Assembly: GCA_022575985.1 (NCBI GenBank)
Contig: JAKSXM010000007.1
Span: forward strand, 28,894,501-28,958,500
DNA length: 64,000 nt
DNA from: Anagrus nilaparvatae
Taxonomy: Eukaryota > Arthropoda > Insecta > Hymenoptera > Mymaridae
Direction: 5' to 3'
Shown here piece by piece: positions 54,472-64,000 of this stretch; the stretch's first letter is position 1, and each line of letters opens with the position of its first letter. The notes under the pieces were generated by a model that did not search any database, was not told the origin of the DNA, and worked only from the letters and a program-made list of their open reading frames with translations. A program made the position numbers and the translations under genes.

Positions 54472-57424
54472 GGGGTGTTCAAAAAAATCAGCATATCAAA
54501 TTTTTAGCTGGGTAATCGAAAAAAAGTTTTCATGAAAAAATAAGTTACCTAAATTTTTGTAAAGAAATATTAACATTTAAAGTTAGCACAAGAACTAAAA
54601 CCACGTTTTTTGACGCTATTTTGAAAAAAATTGAAATTTTATGTTATAAATGAAAAATTTCTTTTTTAAGCGCACAAAATGATTACCTATTGGTATTTTT
54701 TTGTAAAGTTACCTTGTACAATGTATCCTAAAATATTTTTTTACACCAATTCAAATATTTTAATACTTTTTGCATAGGAAATTCGTTGTTTTTTTAGGGT
54801 TTTTAACCTTTTTTCATTTACTTTTATTGGCCCGAAATTTCAAATTTTTTTACCATACTCGACGAGAAACTACTTTTTTATAATCAAAAAAGTGAAAAAA
54901 AAATCATAAGAAAAAATAGGATACATTTTTAGACCTTATTCAGCAACCCTAAATTTTACTATATTTTTCGTTTATTTTACGTAATTTTTAACGTAATTAT
55001 ACGATCTCATGGCCTTAAAATATCGTTAAAAATTTTTTGTTTTATTATTTTTTTTCATTTGTAGTCTATATAAATGATAATTAGGCAGTTTAAAATGCTT
55101 TTACTAAATCTGATTAGACTTTTTTTATTTATTATAATGATAGTTTAAAGTAACATAATTATAATGGGTGAATTTAAATGAAGTGAGAGTGAAACTAATG
55201 GTCGGGTCTTCGGAACATCTTCAAAGTATTTTTCCTTAAAAGTACTACCAAAAATAGGGCACCAGCCCAATTTTTAACCTACGGGAGCAAAATCTTCATT
55301 ACTGGCAGTCATTTTTGTGTTTAGCCTCTTATAAAAAAAGTAAGAAAAATTATCTCTAATTTTTCTTATTTTTTCTGTAAAAAGCTCACATTAATTTTAA
55401 AATTTTTTTCCTCTTAGGGCCGGATAGGAAATTTCCTGTAAAATTCGATTCTGGGGTCAAAAAATTTCTTTGAGCTGCGCATGCGCGAGAAATCGCTAAA
55501 ACCGCTGTTTTTTTAAAATATGAATTTCTCAAAAGCCTATTAAGGTCGTTCTATCCACCTCGGGATGTTTTTTGCGCAGCATATTTGTAATTGAAATATT
55601 TTAGCCAAGTATTTATATATAATAATTTTTTAATAAAAGAATCAATGCTTTCCAGTATTTGTTACAAGAATATAAAAATAAAATTGAATATGTTTATTTG
55701 TAAACAAATAAATTTATTTGTAAACAAATAAACATAGGACCTGTTAAATTTTTGTAATTTTTGAATTTAGAATTGAATGATCTTCAATAAGAGCCAAGCG
55801 GAATTTTGCCCAGATCTGGAATCTTAGGCTTTTATGAGCCGCATATTACAAAAATTTAACAGGTTATATTTGTTTAAACAAATAAATATTAAAAATTTTT
55901 TTTTTATATATTCTTGTACTAAATACTGAAAAGCATTTATTCTTTCATTAAAAAATTATTATAAATAAATATATTACTAAAATATTTCAGTTACAAATAT
56001 GCTGCGCAAAAAACATTCCAAGGCGCAAAGAACGACCTTCATGATAAACCTTTTAACTAGATAGGCTTGAATTAATTCTTGAACTTCATATTTTTTGGTG
56101 AAAAAAAAATTCATGGGTTATTTATAAGAGCTCACAATTAAAAATTAGCAACTTTCAATACTTCATTTTTTACAAATTTCAAATTCCCCTCCAAATTACG
56201 TGACCAATTAAAAATCTGACCGGAAAGATTTTTCCGATTAATTTTGATCAATTTAGTAGTATAATTTAAATAATGAAAAAATTCCATATAAAAATGAGAT
56301 AGGGTAGATGCACCAGTGAATGACTGGCGCTAATGAATCACCAATCCCATGTATTTCTTATGGAATTAATAGGCATTTGAAAAATTTAAATTTAAAAAAA
56401 AACAGCGTTTTAGTCATTTCTTGCGCATGTGCAGCTCAAAGAAATTATTTGACTCCGGAATCGGATTTTGCAGGAAATTTCCTATCTGGGCCAAAGAGGA
56501 AAAAAATTTTAAAGTTAATGTGAGCTTTTTACAGAAAAAATAAGAAAAATTATATCTAATTTTTCTTACTTTTTTTATAAGAGGCTAAAACACGAAAATG
56601 ACTGCCAGAAATGAAGATTTTGCTCCAGTAGGTTAAAAATTGGGCTAGTGCCCTATTTTTGGTAGTACTTTTAAGGAAAAATACTTTGAAAATGTTCTGA
56701 AGACCCGACCATTAGTTTCACTCTCACTTCGTTTTTTTTCTCTCACCCATTATAATTATATTACTTTAAACTATCATTATAATAAATAAAAAAAAGTCTA
56801 ATCAGATCTAGTAAAAGCCTTTTAAACTGCCTAATTATCATTTCTATAGACTACAAATGAAAAAAAATAATAAAACAAAAAAGTTTTAACGATATTTTAA
56901 GGCCATGAGATCGTATTCGTTAAAAATTACGTAAAATAAACGAAAAATATAGTAAAATTTAGGGTTGCTGAATAAGGTCCAAAAATGTATACTATTTTTT
57001 CTTATGATTTTTTTTCACTTTTTTGATGATAAAAAAGTAGTTTCTCGTCGAGTATGGTAAAACAAGTTGAAATTTCGGGCCAATAAAAATAAATCAAAAA
57101 AGGTTAAAAACCCTGAAAAAACAACGAATTTCCTATGCAAAATGTATTAAAATATTTAAATTGGTGTAAAAAAATAGTTTAGGATACATTGTACAAGGTA
57201 ACTTTACAAAAAAATACCAATAGGTAATCATTTTGACTGCTTAAAACTTTTATTTATAACAAAAAATTTCAATTTTTTTCAAAATAGCGTCAAAAAACTC
57301 TTGCGCGACCTTTAAATGTTAATATTTCTTTACAAAAATTTAGGTAATTTATTTTTTCAACAAATGAAAACTTTTTTTCGATTACCCAGCTAAAAATTCG
57401 ATATGTTGATTTTATGAACACCCC
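54472..57424. mobile_element. 2.95-kb foldback element, TA duplication
   Basis: Ends TA-GGGGTGTTCAAAAAAATC and the mirror ending CACCCC-TA. Arms can be followed for more than 1.3 kb: TAGCTGGGTAATCGAAAAA, ACTCGACGAGAAACTACTTT and CGGGTCTTCGGAACATCTTC each have a mirror. Subterminal and inner parts include the 47640-48190 repeat in both orientations. The centre holds a smaller palindrome of TTTATTTGTAAACAAATAA (about 55685-55730), and TGCGCAGCATATTTGTAA with its mirror. No ORF of note. Confidence 0.8.
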
Positions 57425-57431
57425 TAATGTT

Positions 57432-57780
57432 TCATCATCAGGCTCGAATCAATAAAAAGTCAAAATGAAGTATCAAAATATAGAAAGAGAGTCTTTGTCT
57501 CCCGCAGAAACAAAATCTGCGGGTGACATAGGCCATAGTTTTGCGACTCAGCTACCGTACATTTGGAAATATTCAATTTTTACTATTTTTGAGAAAAATA
57601 AAATTTTTTGAAAATTTGATTAAAAAGTATCTTCTTCTTATAAATATGATAAAATTTTACTGTCGCAATTGGTATTACTCGATTTGGCACTAATTTATTC
57701 GTACTCAGATAAATTTGCATTAAAAACGGACGTTTCTTTAAAAATTTGTAAAATTTTTTTGGAAAAAAATTTTTAGTAAT
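57432..57780 (+). repeat. right direct repeat flanking the 54472-57424 element
   Basis: Partner of 54165-54440. Slightly longer, with TCTTTGTCTCCCGCAGAAAC before the shared GTGACATAGGCCATAGTTTT. Confidence 0.65.
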
Positions 57781-58849
57781 TTGCGGTAAAAATAAAAAAA
57801 ACTAGGGAAAAATTCAAGAAATTTGATAGAATCTTTACTCTTCAAAAAACAAAAACATGATTATAGTATCATAAATTAATTTTTTTACAAATTAGTTAAT
57901 CGATATTATCATTAACGAAAAATTAGGGCCCTCTGAAAATTTAGATTTTGCATATCCAGGGTCAAACACATGATTGCTTATTTAAAAATGACTGTATTAC
58001 TTGCATTTTATATTGTTTACGTTACAAACTATTAAGACTATAAAGAGGCCCCTCTGAAAATTATTTGATAATTTTTTATTCTGAAGCCTTGAGGTCTTAC
58101 GTACGTCCGATGTAAAATGGAAAAAAAATGCTAAAACTTGAAGAAAGTAATATATGTAATTTAATTTTACACTTATTTTTTTTTTTTATAATTGACCGAA
58201 CACTTTTTGAGAAAAAAAATACCCTGCCAACTAGCTGGCACTGAGGTTCCTCAAACAATGGTCTTTAAACTTCAATATGCAATAAATATTATTGATTACA
58301 ACCATGCAATTATACATACATTTTTCTTTTTTACTAGGTAAAGTAGACCATTAAGATCATTTTGTTATTAAAGTAAAAATTCTAGCGTCCATGGATTGAT
58401 CGCGCTGGCGTTAATGGATTTTAAATCATTTTTGCATAATTAAAAAGAGATAAATATAAAAAAAGCTAATTTTATTATTTTTTTGTAAAATTTTATTAGA
58501 ATATATAATTATCCCTTAATAAAATTTGCTCGTAAAGGCTGTTATTATTTCAAAAAATTTTATCCCTTAATAATTAAAATATTGAACATGATTGAACATG
58601 ATTTTTTTGTTTTGTCAAAGAAATGGTTGGCAACTTAATTTTAAAATGGTTGGCATCTTAATTTTAAAATGCAAACATAACCATTTAATATTTTTAGGCT
58701 GTTTATTATTGTTTATAATTTCATTAACCTGCATACATAAATAAACATAGCAACGAACAAAATAATCCGAGGAAGTCAAAAAGAGGCAAGATTTCCATCA
58801 TTCTTTCTTGTGTGTTATAATTTATATCAAAATAAAAAAAAAAATTGTG
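57781..58849. other. AT-rich spacer
   Basis: No gene recognised. Small internal duplications such as AAAATGGTTGGCA(A/T)CTTAATTTT at 58620-58670. A block near 58343 recurs near 34530. Confidence 0.35.
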
Positions 58850-59110
58850 ATCGGATACAAAAAATTACTATAAACTAAATTTATAAAATTTGTACTCTCA
58901 TTAAAATAAATTAGATATGTCCAAAACAAAAAATAAATTTGGTGTTTTATGTATTTTTTTGTGACGAAGATTTTGGAGAAAAAAATTTTCAAAAAATTAA
59001 TTATCAGATTCAAGATATCGAGTAAAAATCATAACTTCAAATGTAAGTAATTTTATGGAAATGAATGAGGTATTACATCCAAATTAAAAAAAAAAAAAGT
59101 ATTTTGAGAT
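58850..59110 (-). repeat. minisatellite units (diverged), reverse orientation
   Basis: Reverse-complement relatives of 23890-24040: TCAGATTCAAGATATCGAGT, AAATGTAAGTAATTTTATGG and GAGGTATTACATCC. Confidence 0.5.
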
Positions 59111-59283
59111 TTTTTTAATAAAAAAATTATGAAATCACCAGCCAAATAATTTGATTCATAATAGGTCTTGAAGTCTATAAGTCTATGGTGCCAAAATAGT
59201 GTTACCTATGATAGGTCATAATTCGAGCCATTGCATCCGCATTCTTTAATATTTATATATTTATATATAATTATTCCTGCTTA

Positions 59284-60602
59284 TGTTAGCTCGTAAATCG
59301 AGCTAACATACCTGCATTTCCTCAATATTACAGTAACCAATTTATATTCGACAATTCCATACATTCCTTAATATCATATTTCACCAATTCAGATCTGGCT
59401 CCCTATAAATTGACAGAAATACAAAATCGAAGGTCAGTAATGACGCATTTTAGGCAACAAAGAGTTGCATAAATCCCCTCACGATTTCCCCCGAAATAAT
59501 CAACGACGCTTTCGTTAATTGGAAGTGACGAGACCGACGCTTCCGCGTATTGGACAATCCCACCAAAATCAATTAATATGGGCAGGACGTAATTAGAGGC
59601 TATATATTACCCAACAAACGCCCAAAAGTCATTAATTAGAACAGTTCCACTCAGTTACTTTTCCATACTCCTATCATAACTGGCCTACTAACATCAGGTC
59701 TAGTTTAGGAGACTTATATTCGATTAGAACGAACTTCTTAGTATAATCATTCATTCAGACTTATTGACGCTGTCATGGCAGATAATTGGCATAATAATTT
59801 TTCCCACGAAATTATTCATTACTAATTTAGGTTTAATCTTTATCTATGATTCATTATTTGATGTTAAAATTTTATGTTATTTCTTAATTTTAATCTCTAT
59901 CACGCGTTACTCAAGTGAATAAGTTAAATAAATTAACTTAGTTACAATAGAATATTTTGTCAAGTCACGGCCATACCGACCTTAACCGGATATTTATTAC
60001 CTTATTTTTATTAGATGATTTATATTTCCAAAATTTAATAATGTTGTGTAATGTTGTGTAATTTCTTCTATTTTTTATCTATGTTTTTTTGGAAATTCCC
60101 AAAGTCTACGTGACTTTCTCATGTAAAATTTAGTATATAATCACCCCTGCTGTACTCAAGCAGCAGAGTTCATATTGTTCAATTAAGCGATCAACATTGC
60201 GTACTTTTTAATGCAGTCCACTTTTTTGTAATACTTATAATTCAATAAACTTGGATTAATATTCAAATAAATTTTTCATTGCAAAAATTTCTACAACCAT
60301 ATGCCGTTTCAGACGCTTTTTCATATTTACTTATAATAAACTCAGTGAATTAAACTAAAGTATTCAGTGTGTTTATTTAATTGTGATAACTTCCTTCTAT
60401 AATCTGGAACTTAACGCAGTTAAGTTTAACAAGCTCTAGTACCCGAGGTCATCAACATATTTATACATTCATCAACACATATTAACTTTAAATTCATATA
60501 TAAGTATTAAAATACCTGGGGCACTCAATATCCCCAGGATAAAAATTATTTATATTTATTCATATATTACGTATCCCTAATTAAACCTCAGGATACGTAA
60601 CA
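59284..60602 (+). mobile_element. candidate long terminal repeat
   Basis: Reads TGTTAGCTCG...ATACGTAACA, so it has the TG...CA ends expected of an LTR. It contains a TATA-like AGTATATAATC at 60130, an AATAAA at about 60243 and a less AT-rich body (GACGAGACCGACGCTTCCGC). It ends 5 bp before a sequence complementary to the 3' end of tRNA-Asp with CCA (see next), where a primer-binding site would be. No second LTR and no gag/pol lie in the window; the internal region is replaced by LINE sequence within 100 bp. The assignment rests on structure only. Confidence 0.45.
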
Positions 60603-60607
60603 GAAAT

Positions 60608-60684
60608 TGGCTCCCCGACCGGGAGTCGAACCCGGTCGCCCGCGTGACAGGCGGGAATAATTGCCGTTATAATAACATATACCA
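60608..60684 (-). tRNA. tRNA-Asp(GTC)-like sequence with CCA, 5' half degenerate
   Basis: The minus strand gives a perfect anticodon arm CCCGC-CTGTCAC-GCGGG (anticodon GTC), a perfect T-arm CCGGG-TTCGACT-CCCGG, then TCGGGGA-G-CCA. The variable region is one base short of the usual. The D-arm part (TTATTATAACGGCAATTA) resembles tRNA-Asp only loosely, and the 5' acceptor strand does not pair with the 3' one, so it is not a functional tRNA gene. CCA is not genome-encoded in eukaryotic tRNAs, so this came through reverse transcription: either a very long primer-binding site copy or a tRNA retropseudogene. Confidence 0.65.
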
Positions 60685-60689
60685 AATAA

Positions 60690-62395
60690 GAAATCAGCGA
60701 ATATAGTGACAAATCTACTTGCAGATCTTGCAAAAGAAGTTGGGCTCACAATAAATCTGAATAAATCAGGCATATACAATCAACAAATGTTAGAAGAAGA
60801 AGATGATGAGGAAGAAGAAATAGATGAAGACATGCCCTTTTTCCCACTAGTCAAAGATCACTATAAATATCTGGGTTTATATCAAACAGAATCTGATAAT
60901 ATAGTAAATATAGAAATTATGAAAAATAAAATTATTGAAAAAACTGAAGAAATTTTAAGTACAAATTTAGCTCCCAGTCAAAAAGTTTTACTGTACAACA
61001 CCACCATAATACCAGCAGCAGTCTACGTCACTGGAAACTTATTTGCAAGACAGTCAAAGGCAACATCCCTAAAAAACTGCAGCGATTTAGACAAATTAAT
61101 TCGCAAGTTATTTATTAAACATAATTTATATGGCAAGACAAATACAAGATCATTGGCCTATATATCAACATCATACAGTGGACTTGGTCTCCAATCAATT
61201 AAGTCATCTACAGAAATAAATTATGTGCGAAAATATCTATATTTGCTATATCATGAGGATATGAGTGAAGTCAACAAAAGATACATCAGACTAGACAATT
61301 CAGGCTGGAAAAATCCAATAAATGACGCAAGACTAGTTCTTCAAGAATACAACCTAGATCTTGCAGAAAAACAACAAAATCAAGACCTAGCAGAATATAT
61401 TAGAGCCGTAGTTAAAACCATACAAGAAAAACAGCAAGAACGCCTACTTTTAGACTGGAGAGCATCACATCACTATGCAAGATTAGTCTTCAATGAACAT
61501 CCAGATATCTGTTTTCCTGCATTAAGTAATATCAGACTAGATGACTGGATGTCAACCATCGCTAGACAAGCCGCAGAAAAACAGCTTTTTAATGCAGGTT
61601 TTAATAGAAGAAAATGCAGACTTGGGTGTGATAATGATGAGACGGCCTACCACGTCATGTCAGCATGTCCAACATCAGATATAACAGCTAGGCATGATAC
61701 AATGGTTTACTGGATACTACGCTATATTCTTATTGGAACAAAAGCACCAACAGAAATATTATCACAACTACAATACAGGAAAACAACATTGACTGTAGAG
61801 TATATGTGGAATAATAGGCAAGTCAAAATAAAAGCAGGTCTAAAAATAACAACTGACAAAACGCTATATCATAATAAACCAATCATCATTGTTGAACTAA
61901 GCAATCCCAACAAAATACACGTAATTGAAGTTTCTATAGCACACCTCCAAAATATAAGGGCACAAGAAAAAATAAAGAAGACCAGATATACAGTAAACTC
62001 TGTAATACCAGTTGACAAAAATAATTACAAAACGGTCAATAGAGATTACAACTTCATTGAGCAAATCAGTCAACTATACAATAAAAATGCTCAATTTTCA
62101 GTGATAGTTTTCGGTGCACTAGGAGAAGTGGTGAAAACTGAAGAACATAATCGATCCAAAACAGTTCTACAAAGCCTTGGCATAACAACAACTTTTTTTC
62201 AGCAATTAATAGACATTTGTAGCTATAACATTTTAAAACAAACATCAAACATTTTAATTAAAAGATCAAATTAGCATTATATAATTTTTTAACACAAATC
62301 ATGTAAAATGTATATTAGTAATACCAATGTATATTACTTGCAGAGTCCTCCTTGAGGATATGCAAATTGTATAAGGTAAAAATAAAATATAATAA
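60690..62395 (+). mobile_element. R4/Dong-type LINE, 3' portion
   Basis: 5'-truncated inside the reverse-transcriptase domain, starting about 60690 directly after the tRNA-like sequence. It includes ORF sequence to 62274 and a 3' UTR with a hairpin GCAGAGTCCTCCTTGAGGAT at 62340-62363, ending in an A/T-rich (TAAAA, ATAAT) tail near 62395. A second element of the same type follows head to tail. Confidence 0.8.
60706..62274 (+). CDS. R2/R4-superfamily LINE protein, C-terminal 522 codons
   Basis: Open throughout and 5'-incomplete; the first codon here is GTG and the frame is open slightly further upstream, so this is not a real start. It begins just past the catalytic RT motif (AKEVGLTINLNKSGIYN, then DHYKYLGLYQ) and continues through the thumb and linker. 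A zinc knuckle follows: C304, C308, H316, C321 in CRLGCDNDETAYHVMSAC, then ARHD. The restriction-like endonuclease region shows KPIIIVELS (K391 P392) and VIEVSIAHL; the usual PD aspartate is replaced by Ile, which may inactivate cleavage. Unlike the other LINEs here, this frame has no stop or frameshift. Confidence 0.85.
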   Translation: MTNLLADLAKEVGLTINLNKSGIYNQQMLEEEDDEEEEIDEDMPFFPLVKDHYKYLGLYQTESDNIVNIEIMKNKIIEKTEEILSTNLAPSQKVLLYNTTIIPAAVYVTGNLFARQSKATSLKNCSDLDKLIRKLFIKHNLYGKTNTRSLAYISTSYSGLGLQSIKSSTEINYVRKYLYLLYHEDMSEVNKRYIRLDNSGWKNPINDARLVLQEYNLDLAEKQQNQDLAEYIRAVVKTIQEKQQERLLLDWRASHHYARLVFNEHPDICFPALSNIRLDDWMSTIARQAAEKQLFNAGFNRRKCRLGCDNDETAYHVMSACPTSDITARHDTMVYWILRYILIGTKAPTEILSQLQYRKTTLTVEYMWNNRQVKIKAGLKITTDKTLYHNKPIIIVELSNPNKIHVIEVSIAHLQNIRAQEKIKKTRYTVNSVIPVDKNNYKTVNRDYNFIEQISQLYNKNAQFSVIVFGALGEVVKTEEHNRSKTVLQSLGITTTFFQQLIDICSYNILKQTSNILIKRSN

Positions 62396-62433
62396 TTGCG
62401 ATAAAATTGAAAATCAGTTAAAGTGTATACAAC
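62275..62433 (+). other. junction: 3' UTR of one R4-type LINE, 5' UTR of the next
   Basis: After the hairpin at 62340-62363 the sequence TATAAGGTAAAAATAAAATATAATAATTG probably contains the junction. No target duplication could be identified. (A longer quotation is avoided; see 62363-62400.). Confidence 0.5.
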
Positions 62434-63889
62434 ATGTCAAAATGGCATGAAGATGAACTTAACGTTTTAAGAGAATATATTGAACAACACAAGCGCCTAG
62501 TAAAAATATGCGATTTGGAAAGAATAAAAGAAGCTGTACTATTAAATACAGGCAAAACAAGATCTTTGAGTGCCATAAAAAAGAAGTCGATTGAACTTAT
62601 AAAAATAAAAGAAGTTAGGGCTGATGAACTGGCAAAAAAGATTAACGTATGGACCAAAGAAGAAACAAAATTATTATTGACTAAATATGAAGAAGCTGAG
62701 GGTCCTAATATAACATCACGTATAAATAACATCATCCAGTATTTTCCCGGTAGATTACAAAAAGCTCTAATGACCAGATTAAGGGATGGTTTCGGCAATC
62801 TATTACAAAAAAACAAAGGTCAGTGACATCCTTCAAACATCGATAAACCAAGAGGGGGAGAACGTAAATTTAAATGTAAGCATCATTAGCCAAAGCGATG
62901 TGAGTCAGCAAATCAACAATACTTACACACAGTTAGAATCACTCACACAAACAGCTCAAAGTATTGAAAATAATAATAATTGCCATAATAACGTTACATT
63001 AAAAGAGCCCCCCCTACAACAAATTTAGAAATACCTAAAGCTATGGAAAAAAATTTTGAAAAGATCTACGCGCGTGCGTTAAAACAAATTCAAAAACCGC
63101 GCATAAAAAGAATAAATACCAACAGATTCGACTACCAACAAATCGTTGATAAAATAGATTTCTTGCTTGAACAAAAAGTTTACAAAATAAATAACAGTAA
63201 ACAAAACATCAGCTGTTTGAGATTACACATAAAGACAGCAATATACACAGCGGGATTTCTGCTTTCAAGTATGTCAAATAAAGTAGAACATAGTAAGCCG
63301 CCAAATTATGTATATACAAGGAATAAAATCATTAAAATGAAAAAAAGGATACAAATAGCAAAAAATTTAAGAAGTTGGAATAAAACAAAAAAATTTGATT
63401 CAAAGTTAAAAGAAATGTCCATAAAAATGAAAAATCTAAAAATGACACCAACAGATTATATAAAAATCAACTGTGAAAAAATAGAAGCATTAAAAGTTCA
63501 GAAACAATATCATAGAGTAAAAGCGGAGGTTCAAGGAATTAAATATAAATTTCTAGATAAGCCAGCTTTACGTACAATTACACCATCTAATAAAAATGAC
63601 AGGAAAGTACCAGAAATAAATAAAGCTGCTGAATTATATAAAAATTTATACTCAAAAAATCTTGAAGAAGATCGCAAAGATTCGCCTATTTTCAACAAAT
63701 GGATAAATAAAATATCAAAATGCAAAAAATCAACACTAATAGATAAACATCTCAATAATCAGGATATAGAAAAAATTATAGAAGAGTTTATAAAAAGTTC
63801 ATCGCCTTGGAAAGCCACAGGATATGATGGAATTCCAAACGCTGTCTATAAAACCTTCAACACAGCAAAAAAACTTCTAATTAAAGAGC
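62434..63889 (+). pseudogene. R4/Dong-type LINE, 5' portion of the ORF, two frameshifts
   Basis: Begins at ATG 62434 and reads as the N-terminus of the same element type. Two Myb/SANT-like modules are suggested: KWHEDELNVLREYIE (from residue 3) and VWTKEETKLLLTKYEE (about residue 71). The frame shifts near 62812 (A-run) into the next frame to 63028, then back near 63010 (C-run CCCCCCC), after which 63043-63889 continues in the original frame. It has long basic stretches and finally the RT N-terminal motif SSPWKATGYDGIPNAVYK. Homology ends at about 63889, where unrelated sequence interrupts the RT. Confidence 0.8.
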
Positions 63890-64000
63890 TTGGCCGTATA
63901 AGATAGGCGAATTTGCACTCACCCTGTATAGCTAATTTCAATTAAGCATGTGATTAGGTATCAAAAAAAAAAATTTTTCGCGTTGGTTTTAGCCCTCTAG
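63890..64000. mobile_element. start of another insertion, runs off the window
   Basis: The LINE reading frame is lost at GAGCTTGGCCGTATAAG and followed by TTGCACTCACCCTGTATAGC, which looks like a transposon end (CACCCTGTATA). Only 110 bp are visible, so the type is unknown. Confidence 0.35.

Overview
The window reads as intergenic or heterochromatic DNA of an AT-rich arthropod genome, most likely an insect. The evidence is the repertoire of mobile elements: an R1-clade LINE, a CR1/Jockey-type LINE, R4/Dong-type LINEs with a restriction-like endonuclease, a Crypton-like tyrosine recombinase with short spliceosomal introns, and very many foldback (long inverted-repeat) DNA elements. I found no convincing host protein-coding gene, no rRNA, no CRISPR array and no viral gene set. 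A parasitoid wasp or similar is possible from the base composition, but that is a guess.

Layout. 1-8.1 kb: a LINE 3' end, a short internally deleted Crypton derivative (1090-1326), a dispersed TCTAGAATTATCG-type minisatellite, and two foldback elements (2830-4045 and 6119-7585). 8.1-12.96 kb: one nearly complete but broken CR1/Jockey-type LINE on the minus strand; its ORF2 is split by a 503-bp MITE whose removal with one TTA target copy restores the reading frame. 13.4-30.5 kb: a gene-free mosaic of foldback elements, tandem repeats and dispersed repeat families, with nesting at 20.3-23.4 kb. 30.6-34.5 kb: small hairpin MITEs, then a Crypton-like element on the minus strand with a readable three-exon tyrosine recombinase. 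34.9-41.7 kb: two R1-clade LINE copies head to tail inside a (TAA)n microsatellite, the second one long but badly decayed. 42.4-47.1 kb: a 4.66-kb foldback element whose loop carries a 2.08-kb hAT-like element with a perfect 8-bp target duplication and an interior full of short palindromic CCGTAT/ATACGG repeats. 47.1-59.1 kb: more dispersed repeats, a (CTTTTT)n tract and two further TIR elements. 59.3-64 kb: a possible LTR followed by a tRNA-Asp-like sequence that includes CCA, then the 3' part of one R4/Dong-type LINE followed head to tail by the 5' part of another.

How the parts relate: the coding regions are all self-mobilising enzymes (endonuclease/reverse transcriptase, tyrosine recombinase). 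The foldback elements have no coding capacity and mostly sit between TA dinucleotides, as expected for elements moved by a transposase supplied elsewhere. At least four levels of nesting can be read directly (MITE in LINE ORF2, MITE in foldback, hAT-like in foldback, foldback between direct repeats), giving a relative order of insertions.

All family assignments come from reading motifs by eye. Repeat relationships come from visual comparison, so identities are approximate and boundaries given without a target duplication may be off by tens of bases.
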